64,000 nt of DNA from Pararhizobium qamdonense (GCF_029277445.1 NZ_CP119566.1:1333001-1397000); one strand, 5' to 3'; shown: positions 7,559-16,741, counted from the first letter of the stretch. Program-made: numbers and translations. Notes: a model not told the origin generated them from the letters alone.

Positions 7559-7693
7559 TTACTGAGATTGATCGATTGCGTGAGGCGACGGCTGTCCAGG
7601 TGTCGTATCCCCGTGACCAGGCAGAAGCAGCACGAGCGCAAGGACGGCGACCAGGGCGACAATGATGGCTACTATGACTTTGGCGTTCCGCAT
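7559..7693 (-). CDS. Small membrane-anchored peptide
   Basis: 44 aa, MRNAKVIVAIIVALVAVLAL followed by VLLLPGHGDTTPGQ. The first half is one strongly hydrophobic segment and the tail is polar and Pro-rich. AAGGAT precedes the ATG. It sits 40 bases upstream of the other small membrane protein and probably shares its transcript. Function unknown. Confidence 0.5.
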   Translation of the reverse strand: MRNAKVIVAIIVALVAVLALVLLLPGHGDTTPGQPSPHAIDQSQ

Positions 7694-8178
7694 TTGTGAA
7701 ATCCTTCGACCGGCTAACTTGGACTTTACACAAAGGTTCCTTGTACCTCGCGGGATCAAAATCGCGGAGGATAGAGAACTGAACCCGCCACGCCTCTCCA
7801 TGGAAGCGCACCCCGGCGGGTCATATCAGGCGCGCATCTCGCCATGGGTTCACGGATATTTTCCGAAACCAGTGAGAATGCCGTGACGGAGAAACCGTCG
7901 ATACCCTGACAGTCGGTTAAGCGTGGCGAAAAGTCCTTGTGAGCGCCTGGCCTTCGGGTCCGACTAGGGCACAGATCGGGAAGGCGGGCAGTTGTTGCCC
8001 GAGTAGGCCGGGGGGATGCCCAGCCATTCCTTCCTGAGCCGAGAGCATGACATCTATTGCGCGATCGTTGCGACGGTCCTCGGCGACCATTAGAGGCGAA
8101 CGCCTCAACGAACTGCGCGGGTCCGGGCTAACTGCCCGGATTTGCTTGAGGGTCAGGCCTAGCAGGCTGCTTGTCGAT
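7694..8178. other. Gap without a supported gene
   Basis: About 480 bases with no frame I trust. A perfect 6-bp hairpin CGGGCA-GTTGT-TGCCCG lies at 7985-8001, and a GTCCGGGC/GCCCGGAT-type inverted pair is near 8130. Short frames on both strands lack a convincing ribosome site. It may be a decayed accessory region. Confidence 0.4.
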
Positions 8179-9207
8179 TTAAAGAAAGAAAAAATCGTGG
8201 CTGTCGAGGTACTTCAACCGAACGTCGGCCAATAGTAGGTTGCCCTCTTCATAAGTGATGACAACGCCGCGCGGAGTATCTTTTGCGTGGTCAATGACAT
8301 CGGCGAACGAATGCAAGTCAGTGCCTTGGAATATGATAAGGTCCTTGCCTGCCTTGCCTGGTTTAAAGTCAAAAATAGTGTCTCGGCCAGCGTTCTTTTG
8401 AAAAATGAATGTGTCGGCGCTTGAACCACCATGCAAAGTATCGTTGCCGGTGCCGCCATACAGACGATCCTCTTGACGGCCACCCATAAGCGCGTCGTCT
8501 CCGCTATCGCCATATAACTTATCCGAGCCGGTACCGCCATAAACGTAGTCCTTACCGGACCCGCCTTTCAAAATGTCCTCGCCGCCTTCTCCGTATATCT
8601 TGTCGTCACCGTTTTCTCCATAAATGACGCCATTACCATCGCCCCCTACAACCTTGTCGTTGCCGTCGCCACCGAACAAACGGTCGGTCGCTCCGTTTGT
8701 GCCTCTACCGTAGATGCGGTCATCACCGGCGCCGCCGTAGATGGTGCTTTCGCCTGAGCCTCCGACAAGACTGTCTTTGCTTGAAGAGCCCTCAACGAAG
8801 AACTGCTCATCACGTATCGAGTCGTACAAGTAGTCGAACTCTCCGTCCGAGGCCTGATCAAAAACCTGCTGCAGTTCGGCCGCCGAGATTTGAAGCCCGC
8901 TCATTTGCATCTCAGTTGTTTGGATGAACGAGCCGTCTGAGGCGATCGTGATCTGCTGGCCAAATGAAATGCTGTTCAGTTCACCAACCACATGGCCAGT
9001 GGTGGGATCGACTTTCCACCCAGTAGCGGAGTTGAAGACGACGCCGCCGCCATCTGCACCGACGAAAGCGTAACCGGTAGCGGCTGCGTCCGTCGAGAGA
9101 GCGCCCGACACGTTGTCGAAGGCAGCAAATTTTTGATTGAGGTACTGACCAAAGTAAATCCCGATGCCGTTATTGTCGGGGTCGTAAGCTTTAATTTGAA
9201 CGGTCAC
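8179..9207 (-). CDS. RTX (calcium-binding nonapeptide repeat) protein
   Basis: 342 aa from a GTG (MTVQIKAYDPDNNGIG) with GGGAGA upstream. Residues about 150-300 contain successive GGxGxD repeats (YGGAGDDRIYG, FGGDGNDKVVG, YGENGDDKIYG, KGGSGKDYVYG, YGDSGDDALMG, YGGTGNDTLHG), which form a Ca2+-bound beta-roll in this family. The C-terminus ends LDSHDFFFL, an acidic-hydrophobic tail like type I secretion signals. No type I exporter is present in the window, so a host one would be needed. It lies between early and late phage genes on the opposite strand, the usual place for lysogenic cargo. N-terminal 140 residues are unrecognised. Confidence 0.85.
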   Translation of the reverse strand: MTVQIKAYDPDNNGIGIYFGQYLNQKFAAFDNVSGALSTDAAATGYAFVGADGGGVVFNSATGWKVDPTTGHVVGELNSISFGQQITIASDGSFIQTTEMQMSGLQISAAELQQVFDQASDGEFDYLYDSIRDEQFFVEGSSSKDSLVGGSGESTIYGGAGDDRIYGRGTNGATDRLFGGDGNDKVVGGDGNGVIYGENGDDKIYGEGGEDILKGGSGKDYVYGGTGSDKLYGDSGDDALMGGRQEDRLYGGTGNDTLHGGSSADTFIFQKNAGRDTIFDFKPGKAGKDLIIFQGTDLHSFADVIDHAKDTPRGVVITYEEGNLLLADVRLKYLDSHDFFFL

Positions 9208-9312
9208 GTTGTTTCTCCCAGATGCCAGTCATCCAAAAAGTCCAGCACCAGAATTTCGCTCAGCCGCGCGCCAAAGGCAAGGCGATAAACTGCTTCCAAT
9301 TTTGGAGTGCAA

Positions 9313-9564
9313 ATGACTGAGCGCGAGCCCAGCTACATCGCCTTCATCAGGCAGGATCCGTCATTGCATCGCGACTGGTTCGCAGCGCAGGCGGAACAAG
9401 GCAAGGCTCAAGGCTGCACCTTCGGCCGCTTCTCGGTGGACGAAGACGATGAGCAGTTGGCCTTGGTGGAAGGCTGGACCGAGCGACCCGACGATCAGGG
9501 CGAAATCCGGTGGCACCTGGCCCAATCAGAAGGCAAAGAGCATGGCACGGCCGACCGCATATAA
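9313..9564 (+). CDS. Small protein preceding terminase, unknown
   Basis: 83 aa from the ATG at 9313, chosen because GGAG ends 5 bases upstream; an in-frame GTG at 9307 is possible. Acidic (SVDEDDEQLALVEGW), it overlaps the terminase small subunit start by about 20 bases. No family assigned. Confidence 0.6.
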   Translation: MTEREPSYIAFIRQDPSLHRDWFAAQAEQGKAQGCTFGRFSVDEDDEQLALVEGWTERPDDQGEIRWHLAQSEGKEHGTADRI

Positions 9565-9982
9565 GCCCGAGTACGCCAAACAGGCGGAAAAGCTCTGCGC
9601 ACTTGGCGCTAAGGATACCGAGCTTGCCGATTTCTTCGAGGTCACCGATCGAACCATCCAACGGTGGAAGATCGACCATGAAGAGTTTTGTCAGTCCCTA
9701 AAGCTCGGCAAGGAAGTCCCGGACGAGAACGTTAAGCGGTCGCTATATCAGCGCGCCATCGGCTTCTCTCATCCCGACGTCGATATCCGAGTAATCGACG
9801 GCAAGGTCATCAAGACCGACATCGTCAAGCATTACCCGCCGGACACCACGGCCGGCATCTTCTGGATGAAAAATCGTGATCCGAAAAACTGGCGCGACAA
9901 ACAGGAAGTGGAGCTTCAGGTGAACGGCTCCCTTGCTGAGCGTCTGGCCCGTGCAAAGGGCAGGGTCAACGCCCCGAAATGA
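9542..9982 (+). CDS. Terminase small subunit
   Basis: 146 aa from the ATG at 9542 (MARPTAYKPEYAKQAEKLCA). Residues 15-50 (GAKDTELADFFEVTDRTIQRW) form the helix-turn-helix typical of small terminases that recognise the packaging site. The C-terminal part (HYPPDTTAGIFWMKNRDPKN) is a common block in podovirus and siphovirus small subunits. It overlaps the large subunit by ATGA. Confidence 0.85.
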   Translation: MARPTAYKPEYAKQAEKLCALGAKDTELADFFEVTDRTIQRWKIDHEEFCQSLKLGKEVPDENVKRSLYQRAIGFSHPDVDIRVIDGKVIKTDIVKHYPPDTTAGIFWMKNRDPKNWRDKQEVELQVNGSLAERLARAKGRVNAPK

Positions 9983-11472
9983 CTTTGGCCGCTCAGTCGC
10001 GCGATCCGGACGATGATATCGCCGACGCCGCAGCCCTCTACCAGTTCGATCCGCAAGGATGGGCGCTGTTCGCATGGGATTGGGGCAATGGCGATCTGAA
10101 GGACATGGACGGGCCGCGCAAGTGGCAGGCGGACATCAACGAAGAGATACGCCAACACCTGAACAGCGAGAACCGATACTCGCCGTTGCAGATCGCCGTA
10201 TCCAGCGGCCACGGTATCGGCAAGTCGGCCGAGATGGGCATGCTGTCCAACTGGGCGATGTCCTGCTTTTCAGACTGCAAGATCGTCACGACGGCCAATA
10301 CCGAAAGCCAGCTGCGCACCAAGACGTCGCCGGAGATCGGGAAGTGGTTCCGTTCGTCGATCACAGCCCACTGGTTCAACGTCCAGGCCATGTCCATCAA
10401 GGCCCGCGACAATGAGCATTCCGACCTGTGGCGCCAGGACTTCGTCGCGTGGTCCGCCCACAATACGGAGGCGTTCGCCGGGCTGCACAACAAGGACAAG
10501 ATCATCGTCCTGATGTTCGACGAGGCATCCAAGATCGCCGACAGCGTCTGGGAAGTGGCCGAAGGCGCGCTCACCGACGAAAACACGATCATCATCTGGT
10601 TGGTGTTCGGCAACCCGACACAGAACACCGGCCGCTTTCGCGAATGCTTCCGCCGGAACCGCAAGCGCTGGATCAGACGGCAGATCGATAGCCGGACAGT
10701 GCCGGGCACGAACAAGAAGAAGCTTGACCAGTGGGTCGAGGACTATGGCGAAGATCACGATTTCGTAAAGGTTCGGGTACGCGGCATGTTTCCATCATCC
10801 TCGGCGAAGCAGTTCATTGGCACCGACGACGTTGACGCCGCACAGAAGGTCCACCTTCGCAAGGATCAGTATTCCTTCGCACCCAAGATCATCGGTGTCG
10901 ATCCCGCGTGGACCGGCGATGACGAACTGGTCATTTACTTCCGGCAGGGCCTTTACTCGAAGCTCCTGATGAAAATGCCGAAGAACGACAATGACGTCCT
11001 GGTCGCCAACCACGTCATGCGATTTGAGGACGAATTGCAGGCCGACGCGGTCTTCATCGACGGCGGGCACGGCACAGGCATCTACTCGGTCGGCATTACC
11101 ATGAACCGATCATGGCAGCTGGTGTGGTTTGGCGGAAAGAGCATAGACCTTGGCTGCCTGAATAAGCGGGTCGAAATCTGGAAGAACATGCGCGACTGGC
11201 TGAAACAGGGCGGTGCGATCGATCCCAAGGATGACGTGCTCTACCAGGATCTTATAGGGCCAGAGCTTGTCCCCCGGACGGATGGAAAGCTGCAGCTGGA
11301 AAGCAAGGAAGACATGAAGGTGCGCGGCATTCCATCGCCGAACCGCGCCGACGCCCTTGCGCTTACCTTTGCCTATCCCGTCGTCGCCAAGGAAGACGAC
11401 GGCCGGTCCAATGTCCGAACCGATGATCGATACGGATCGTCCTCGAACGACGACTACAACCCCTACGGATGA
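9979..11472 (+). CDS. Terminase large subunit (packaging ATPase/nuclease)
   Basis: 497 aa. Walker A SSGHGIGKS lies at about residues 75-83, Walker B IIVLMFDEASK at about 175-185, and the RNase H-like nuclease domain begins with IIGVDPAWTGDDE (about 304 on), with further acidic residues at AVFIDGGHGTG and SPNRADALALTFAYP. The motif order is that of large terminases that drive DNA into proheads and cut it. It is coupled to the small subunit and ends next to two small genes before the portal. Confidence 0.92.
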   Translation: MTLAAQSRDPDDDIADAAALYQFDPQGWALFAWDWGNGDLKDMDGPRKWQADINEEIRQHLNSENRYSPLQIAVSSGHGIGKSAEMGMLSNWAMSCFSDCKIVTTANTESQLRTKTSPEIGKWFRSSITAHWFNVQAMSIKARDNEHSDLWRQDFVAWSAHNTEAFAGLHNKDKIIVLMFDEASKIADSVWEVAEGALTDENTIIIWLVFGNPTQNTGRFRECFRRNRKRWIRRQIDSRTVPGTNKKKLDQWVEDYGEDHDFVKVRVRGMFPSSSAKQFIGTDDVDAAQKVHLRKDQYSFAPKIIGVDPAWTGDDELVIYFRQGLYSKLLMKMPKNDNDVLVANHVMRFEDELQADAVFIDGGHGTGIYSVGITMNRSWQLVWFGGKSIDLGCLNKRVEIWKNMRDWLKQGGAIDPKDDVLYQDLIGPELVPRTDGKLQLESKEDMKVRGIPSPNRADALALTFAYPVVAKEDDGRSNVRTDDRYGSSSNDDYNPYG

Positions 11473-11480
11473 GGTTTCCC

Positions 11481-11741
11481 ATGTTTGCCGAGCCGTTCAC
11501 GATCGAGCGGATGAAGAATGCTGCCGCTAACGGCAGGCTGTTCATCGTTCTGATGTTCGTCCTCATCATCGTTGTCGCGGCCCAGAACGACAAGGACGCC
11601 CTCTGGCTCGCGTTCGCGCCCATCCTGTCAATCGGTGCGGCCTATCTCGCCGATGGCCCAGGCGCTCGATTTCAGCCCGTCCTGTCGATCGTCAGCGTTG
11701 CCTGCGCGGTCGCGTCCTTTCTCATCATCTTTTACCTGTGA
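11481..11741 (+). CDS. Small membrane protein between terminase and portal
   Basis: 86 aa from the ATG at 11481, which has GAGG at the right distance; an ATG at 11469 overlapping the terminase stop is the alternative. Three hydrophobic segments (GRLFIVLMFVLIIVVAA, LWLAFAPILSIGAAYLA, VLSIVSVACAVASFLIIFYL). Function unknown. A holin role is conceivable, since some phages place one here, but nothing proves it. Confidence 0.6.
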   Translation: MFAEPFTIERMKNAAANGRLFIVLMFVLIIVVAAQNDKDALWLAFAPILSIGAAYLADGPGARFQPVLSIVSVACAVASFLIIFYL

Positions 11742-11749
11742 GGCATCCC

Positions 11750-11962
11750 ATGTGCATCTTTGGCAACAGCACTCCCGAAGCGAAGACGCCCCGCATGCCG
11801 GTGGAATACGCGGCGCAGCGCGCGCCTGACAATCAAAGTGTGGATAAGGCAGGCGCTCGCACCAAGGACAAGCTCCGCGCGGCCACATCGACCATGCTGA
11901 CCGGCTCCCAAGGCGTCGGCGCTGTCGATACCGCTGGCAAGAAGGTGCTTCTGGGTGCCTGA
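11750..11962 (+). CDS. Small phage structural-region protein
   Basis: 70 aa from the ATG at 11750 with GAGG upstream (MCIFGNSTPEAKTPRMPVEY). The MCIFG start, Pro-rich segment and KLRAATSTMLTGSQG tail are typical of a small protein seen just before the portal in podoviruses. Function unknown. Its end overlaps the portal GTG start. Confidence 0.65.
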   Translation: MCIFGNSTPEAKTPRMPVEYAAQRAPDNQSVDKAGARTKDKLRAATSTMLTGSQGVGAVDTAGKKVLLGA

Positions 11963-13673
11963 GGTCGATACATCCATCAGGTCCCGGCACGAGCGGCGTC
12001 TCGCTGCTCTCAAGACCGAGCGCAACGACTACGAGCCACAGTGGCAGGAGTTGAACGACTTCATCGCGCCCGGTCGATATCGCAAAGGTGATGCGAAAGA
12101 CCCGAAGGGCAAGAAGGACCGCAACAAGATCGTGGACAACTCGCCCTTGCTGGCGCACCGCGTGGCACGATCCGGGATGCAGGCGGGCCTAACGTCTCCC
12201 ACACGGCCTTGGATGCGCTACAGCATCTTCGATGACGATCTGAAGGAATACGGCCCGGTCAAAGACTACCTGTATCAGTCCACCCGCAAAGCACGCGACT
12301 TTCTCGCAGTCTCGAACATCTACAATTGCCTGCACTCAGGCTATGGCGATGAGCTGCTGTTCGGCCAGTTCTGCATGATCCTCACCCGGAATGAGCAGCA
12401 TCGCCTGCATGCGATCATGCCGGTTGCCGGGCAATACTGGCTTGCGCAAAGCGGTGCCGGTCGTGTCGATACCTGTTACCGTCGCATCTGGATGACGGTT
12501 GAACAGATGGTCGGACGCTTCGTTGCCAGACCGAACAGGGGCATGGACTGGTCCAAAGTCTCCAACACGGTCAAGAACCTGTGGGATAAGGGCTCGTATG
12601 ACGATTGGGTTGAGACCTATAACGCCATCGAACCCCGCAAGGAGCGCAATCCGAGCAGCCCGACCAAGGCCAACAAGGCATTCATGTCGAATTACTGGGA
12701 AGCCGGTGCTGACAAGGATGTCATGAGCGAAGTCAGCGGCTTTGATCGCAACCCGATCCTTGCTCCGCGCTGGGATGTTGTCGGCGAGGATGTCTATGCC
12801 GCGTACTGCCCCGGAATGGACGCGCTGCCGGACGTGAAGATGCTTCAAACGGAGCAAAAGTGGAAAGGCTCCGGGATCGAGCACAAGGTGCGACCCGCCG
12901 TCGTCGCCCCAACATCGCTTCGCAACAAACGCAATTCCTCTCTGCCGGGCACCATCACTTATGTCGATGAGGTCGGCGTCAATTCATCTTACCGCCGGGC
13001 CTTCGACGTGGATTTGTCGATCAGCGAGTTGGCCGCCGACATCAGCGACACAAACCGGCGCATTGATCGCGCTTTTTATGCCGATCTGTTCATGGCCATC
13101 ACGAACATGGAAGGCATCCAGCCGAAGAACGTCTACGAACTGACCCAGCGCAAGGAAGAGCAGCTTCAGCAGCTCGGCCCGACCGTTGAGCGCCAGCATC
13201 ATGAACTGATCATGCCTTTGGCCGACTGGGTGTTCTACGCGCTGGAAGAAGACAACCAGCTGCCGGAACCGCCGGAAGAACTGCAGGGCACCGATCTGAA
13301 GATTGAGAACATCTCCACACTGGCGCAGGCCCAGCTTGCCGTCTCGACTGGATCAATTGAGCGCATGATGAGCTTTGCGGGCAATATGATTGCGGCGTTC
13401 CCGGACAGCATCGACAAGATCGATGGCGACCAGGCGATTGATGAGTACGCCGACGCACTCGGCGTCCAGCCGACCATCATCAGGTCTGACGACAAGGTCA
13501 AAGCGCTGCGGGATGGCCGAGCCCAACAGCAGCAGGCCGCGCAAAGCGCAGAGATGGCCAGCCAGCTTGCACCTGCGATGAAGCAGGGGGCAGAGGCCGC
13601 GTCGATCCTCGCAGGCACTGATGACAACGGCAGCCCGGCAGACTTGCTGAGCAACCTCGGTATCGCGGGATGA
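11955..13673 (+). CDS. Portal (head-tail connector) protein, T7 type
   Basis: 572 aa from a GTG at 11955. The opening SRHERRLAALKTERNDYEPQ followed by WQELNDFIAPGRYR, and later LAHRVARSGMQAGLTSPTRP, match the T7-like head-tail connector family. It forms the dodecameric channel at the capsid vertex through which DNA enters and leaves. The Gln/Ala-rich C-terminus (RAQQQQAAQSAEM) is usual. Size is within the family range of about 500-600 aa. Confidence 0.88.
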   Translation: MPEVDTSIRSRHERRLAALKTERNDYEPQWQELNDFIAPGRYRKGDAKDPKGKKDRNKIVDNSPLLAHRVARSGMQAGLTSPTRPWMRYSIFDDDLKEYGPVKDYLYQSTRKARDFLAVSNIYNCLHSGYGDELLFGQFCMILTRNEQHRLHAIMPVAGQYWLAQSGAGRVDTCYRRIWMTVEQMVGRFVARPNRGMDWSKVSNTVKNLWDKGSYDDWVETYNAIEPRKERNPSSPTKANKAFMSNYWEAGADKDVMSEVSGFDRNPILAPRWDVVGEDVYAAYCPGMDALPDVKMLQTEQKWKGSGIEHKVRPAVVAPTSLRNKRNSSLPGTITYVDEVGVNSSYRRAFDVDLSISELAADISDTNRRIDRAFYADLFMAITNMEGIQPKNVYELTQRKEEQLQQLGPTVERQHHELIMPLADWVFYALEEDNQLPEPPEELQGTDLKIENISTLAQAQLAVSTGSIERMMSFAGNMIAAFPDSIDKIDGDQAIDEYADALGVQPTIIRSDDKVKALRDGRAQQQQAAQSAEMASQLAPAMKQGAEAASILAGTDDNGSPADLLSNLGIAG

Positions 13674-13966
13674 CACAGAAAACACGGGAAGAAACAGAAC
13701 TCGAACTGGCAACCCAGTCCGTGCTGGCAGACCCGCGTGCACGGGAGTTCCTGTGGTGGGTGCTCTCCCAGTGCGGCGTCTACAACGCGCCCCATACCGT
13801 CAACGGAGAGACCGGTATCCACATCGGTCGCCGCATCATCGGCGTGACGATCATCAACCAGATCAACGCCACGGACCCCACTGCCTACGCTCAAATGATG
13901 ATCGAGGCTCACAACCGCGCGGACAAGCGCGAGAGGGAAGAGAATGTTCGACCTGTTGAGGAATAA
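13670..13966 (+). CDS. Bbp19-like phage protein
   Basis: 98 aa. REFLWWVLSQCGVYNAPHTV followed by IHIGRRIIGVTIINQI and PTAYAQMMIEAHNR resembles the small Bbp19 family known from Bordetella phage BPP-1 and relatives, always near portal and capsid genes. Role not established. ATGA overlap with portal; its 3' end overlaps the scaffold gene. Confidence 0.7.
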   Translation: MTQKTREETELELATQSVLADPRAREFLWWVLSQCGVYNAPHTVNGETGIHIGRRIIGVTIINQINATDPTAYAQMMIEAHNRADKREREENVRPVEE

Positions 13967-14750
13967 TATTGCTTTTGGCACCGACGAGGTTGTCGCCGCC
14001 GCAGCCGCTGCAACATCCGCGGAGCCCGCGAAGGTCACCGAGCCTGCCAAGGTGGAAGAGAAGGCGACGGAAAACATCCTATTCGGCAAGACCACCGAAG
14101 GCGAGAAGACGCCGGAGGGCGAAAAGAAGCCTGATGCCGCCGCCGAGTGGAAGGAATATGCGCCTGACGCCACCAAGACGGCGGAAGAGAACGCCCGCCT
14201 GAAGGCCGAGCATGACAGGACCAAGCCGGCCGATGACAAGGCCAAGGACGATGATCCGCTCAACCAGGTGCCAGCTGACGGCAAGTACGTCATTGCCCTG
14301 CCTGACGGCGTTGAACTGGATTCGGCGCTGCTCGAAAAGGCGGCTCCGGTCATGAAAGAACTGAACCTCACGAACGGGCAGGCCACGAAGCTCGCCGGCG
14401 TCATCGCCGATGTCCGCAAGGCTGAGTTCGACGCGCTGAACGAGCGCAATCAGAAAGTCATTCAAGATTGGCAGAAGAGCATCAAGACCGACAAGGATTT
14501 CGGTGGCGATAAGCTCGATGTCTCCCTCAAGACCGCCGAGCGCGCGCTTGCCACCTATGGCGATGACGAGCTGCGAAGCGATCTAACCGAACTCGGGCTA
14601 GGCAACTATCCCGGGCTATTCCGACTGTTGGTCCGTGTCGGCAACGAAAACAGTGATGACAAGCCTGTCACGTCGGAAACCCCCGCTGCGTCCAAGAAAT
14701 CGCCGGAAGAGGCGATGTACGGGGCGACCACTCCCACGACACGAGGATAA
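13944..14750 (+). CDS. Scaffolding protein
   Basis: 268 aa. An Ala/Glu/Lys-rich N-terminal 100 residues with repeated EPAKV and EGEK units, then KYVIALPDGVELDSALLEKA and a long helical region (NGQATKLAGVIADVRKAEFD). This composition and position directly before the capsid gene fit an internal scaffold that guides prohead assembly. No sequence motif proves the role. Confidence 0.75.
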   Translation: MFDLLRNNIAFGTDEVVAAAAAATSAEPAKVTEPAKVEEKATENILFGKTTEGEKTPEGEKKPDAAAEWKEYAPDATKTAEENARLKAEHDRTKPADDKAKDDDPLNQVPADGKYVIALPDGVELDSALLEKAAPVMKELNLTNGQATKLAGVIADVRKAEFDALNERNQKVIQDWQKSIKTDKDFGGDKLDVSLKTAERALATYGDDELRSDLTELGLGNYPGLFRLLVRVGNENSDDKPVTSETPAASKKSPEEAMYGATTPTTRG

Positions 14751-14754
14751 AACC

Positions 14755-15747
14755 ATGGCCACAGTAGGCAACATGTATCCGACGCTCTCCGACCTGAAAA
14801 AGCAGGAATGGGGCGACGATATCGCGACGATCATCGACATGCTCGTCCAGTTCAACGCAATGTATGAGGATGCTCCCATCCTCGAATGCAACATGGGTGC
14901 CAGTCACCTGACGACGGTCCGCACCGGACTGCCGACCCCGACCTGGCGCAAGCTCTACAAGGGTGTCCTGCCGACCAAGGGCACCACGGCACAGGTCAAG
15001 GATGCTACCGGCATGCTTGAAGATTGGTCCGAAGTTGACGCCAAGCTCGTCGAAATCTCCAAGAACCCGGCAAAGTTCCGTCTGAACGAAGCCAAGAGCC
15101 ACATTGCCGGCATGGCGAACATGCTGGGCTCGACGGTTTACTACGGCGACACGGACGTGTTTCCGGAGCGCTTCACCGGTCTGCATGCCCGTTTCAACTC
15201 GAAGACGGCATCCAACGGCAAGCAGATCATCGACGCGGGCGGTACCGGATCGGACAACACGTCCATCTATTTCATCACCTGGGGCGAGGATTCGGTCCAC
15301 CTTCTCTACCCGGAAGGCACGAAGGCCGGTCTGCAGCGCGAAGACAAGGGTAAGACCACCAAGGAACTGCCCGACGGTTCGCTCTACGACGTCTATCGCG
15401 AAAAGTTCTCGCAGGACATCGGCCTTTCGGTCCGTGACTGGCGCGGTGTGGCGCGTATCGCCAACATCGATGTGTCGGACCTGCGGGCCAACGCTGCAAC
15501 GGGTGCCGACCTCATCAACCTGATGATCGACGCCTACTACGCCCTGCAGAACCCGAACCAGCCGAACGGGAAGACGGTCATCTACGCGCCGAAGACGATC
15601 CAGACCTTCCTGCACAAGCAGGCCATGAACAAGACGAACGTCAACCTGACGCTCGATCAGGCCCAGGGCAAGCCGCAGGTTTCGTTCCTCGGTCTGCCAA
15701 TCCGCCGGGATGACAACATCCTCGAAACCGAAGGCCAGATCGTCTAA
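14755..15747 (+). CDS. Major capsid protein
   Basis: 330 aa from the ATG at 14755 (MATVGNMYPTLSDLKKQEWG). It follows the scaffold and precedes the cement protein. Blocks such as WSEVDAKLVEISKNPAKFRL, SVRDWRGVARIANIDVSDL and IYAPKTIQTFLHKQAMNK are of the podovirus BPP-1-type capsid family (HK97 fold). Highly expressed genes often have such a strong start context; here GAGGATAAAACC precedes the ATG. Confidence 0.88.
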   Translation: MATVGNMYPTLSDLKKQEWGDDIATIIDMLVQFNAMYEDAPILECNMGASHLTTVRTGLPTPTWRKLYKGVLPTKGTTAQVKDATGMLEDWSEVDAKLVEISKNPAKFRLNEAKSHIAGMANMLGSTVYYGDTDVFPERFTGLHARFNSKTASNGKQIIDAGGTGSDNTSIYFITWGEDSVHLLYPEGTKAGLQREDKGKTTKELPDGSLYDVYREKFSQDIGLSVRDWRGVARIANIDVSDLRANAATGADLINLMIDAYYALQNPNQPNGKTVIYAPKTIQTFLHKQAMNKTNVNLTLDQAQGKPQVSFLGLPIRRDDNILETEGQIV

Positions 15748-15775
15748 CCGGCGATCCGATGGAAGGTAAAAAACC

Positions 15776-16219
15776 ATGATCTTCGATGCTCAGAACCTCT
15801 TCTCGGATGCGCAGGCCATCACGGCCTCTGCCGTATCCACCAACACCATCGACTTCGGCGCTGCGGGCAAACCCGTCGGCGCCGCAGCCAACATCCGCAA
15901 GGACATGGGCCGTGGCATGAAGGTGAACCTTCGTGTCCAGATGGTCGAAGCTGCGCTCGCCGCTGGCGCCGCAACGCTGACCGTCGATTTTCAGACTGAC
16001 GATAACGAGGCGTTCGCGTCTCCCAAGACCGTCTGGACTTCCGGGCCGATCGGCAAGGCAGCGCTTGTCGCTGGCTATGTGTTCCCGCTGGAATGGCTCC
16101 CGCGTGGCACCGACGAGCGCTATGCCCGTCTGAACTACACCGTCGCAACAGGCCCTCTGACGGCTGGCAAGGTCACCGCCGGCGTCGTGGCTGCAGGGGA
16201 GGACAACAACTATGACTAA
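15776..16219 (+). CDS. Bbp16-like capsid cement protein
   Basis: 147 aa. MIFDAQNLFSDAQAITASAV followed by NTIDFG and a beta-rich body (ATLTVDFQTDDNEAFASP, VFPLEWLPRGTDERYARLNY) resembles the Bbp16 cement protein of BPP-1, which decorates and stabilises the capsid. Location after the capsid gene agrees. Confidence 0.78.
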   Translation: MIFDAQNLFSDAQAITASAVSTNTIDFGAAGKPVGAAANIRKDMGRGMKVNLRVQMVEAALAAGAATLTVDFQTDDNEAFASPKTVWTSGPIGKAALVAGYVFPLEWLPRGTDERYARLNYTVATGPLTAGKVTAGVVAAGEDNNYD

Positions 16220-16688
16220 GACTGTCATGGCAACGCGGGCCGGTACCTACGGCCACTACCGCGAAGAAGGCGCCGTCTTCCAGATCGACACCGAGAAGCA
16301 CTTCTCGAAGAACTGGATGGTGGAAATCACCAGCGCACAGGCAAAGAAGCTTCAGGCGGCTGCACAACTTGAGCCCGAGGCCGAACGGCACGTCGTAGAT
16401 ACCTCTGTCGTTGACAATGCAGAGCTTGAAGCGCTTCGCGTCCAGCTGGCCGAAAGCCAGGCTGAAAACGAGCGTCTGAAGCGTTCGAAGAAGCCCAAGC
16501 CTGAAGGCACTGACACTTCGGCCAACGAACAGCCGAAGTCCGCCGCTGAAGTCCTCGCGATGGCCACCGACCCGAACGTTCAGTTTATGTCGTTCAAATC
16601 GGCCGCGACAAAGCTGCTCGGTGAGGGCACCCCTGCCAACAAGGCAGAGATCATCGCCGCGCTCGAAGACCTCGCGACGAAGCCTTGA
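16212..16688 (+). CDS. Head-associated protein with coiled coil
   Basis: 158 aa overlapping the cement gene by 8 bases. N-terminal YGHYREEGAVFQID block, a coiled coil at about residues 72-95 (ELEALRVQLAESQAENERLK), then a C-terminal helical module (AATKLLGEGTPANKAEIIAA) like a small SAP/HeH-type fold. It is the last gene before a clear terminator. Exact role unknown. Confidence 0.6.
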   Translation: MTKTVMATRAGTYGHYREEGAVFQIDTEKHFSKNWMVEITSAQAKKLQAAAQLEPEAERHVVDTSVVDNAELEALRVQLAESQAENERLKRSKKPKPEGTDTSANEQPKSAAEVLAMATDPNVQFMSFKSAATKLLGEGTPANKAEIIAALEDLATKP

Positions 16689-16713
16689 TCAGCAGCCGCT
16701 GAAATCAAGCTTG

Positions 16714-16741
16714 AGCCCGGCGGGAAACTGCCGGGCTTTTT
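16714..16741 (+). terminator. Rho-independent terminator after capsid genes
   Basis: Stem AGCCCGGC/GCCGGGCT (8 bp, 16714-16721 with 16730-16737), 8-base loop, and a TTTTT run. It separates the highly expressed head genes from the tail genes, probably as a partial attenuator. Confidence 0.8.

Noticed and set aside
9313..11741. Small membrane protein at 11481 as the definite holin
   Set aside because: Three hydrophobic segments fit a holin, but it lies far from the lysis cassette and there is a second candidate at 39164.
13235..14449. Minus-strand frame of 404 aa rich in Ser, Phe and Ala
   Set aside because: Antisense to the portal, Bbp19-like and scaffold genes; low-complexity composition mirrors the Ala/Glu/Lys scaffold.
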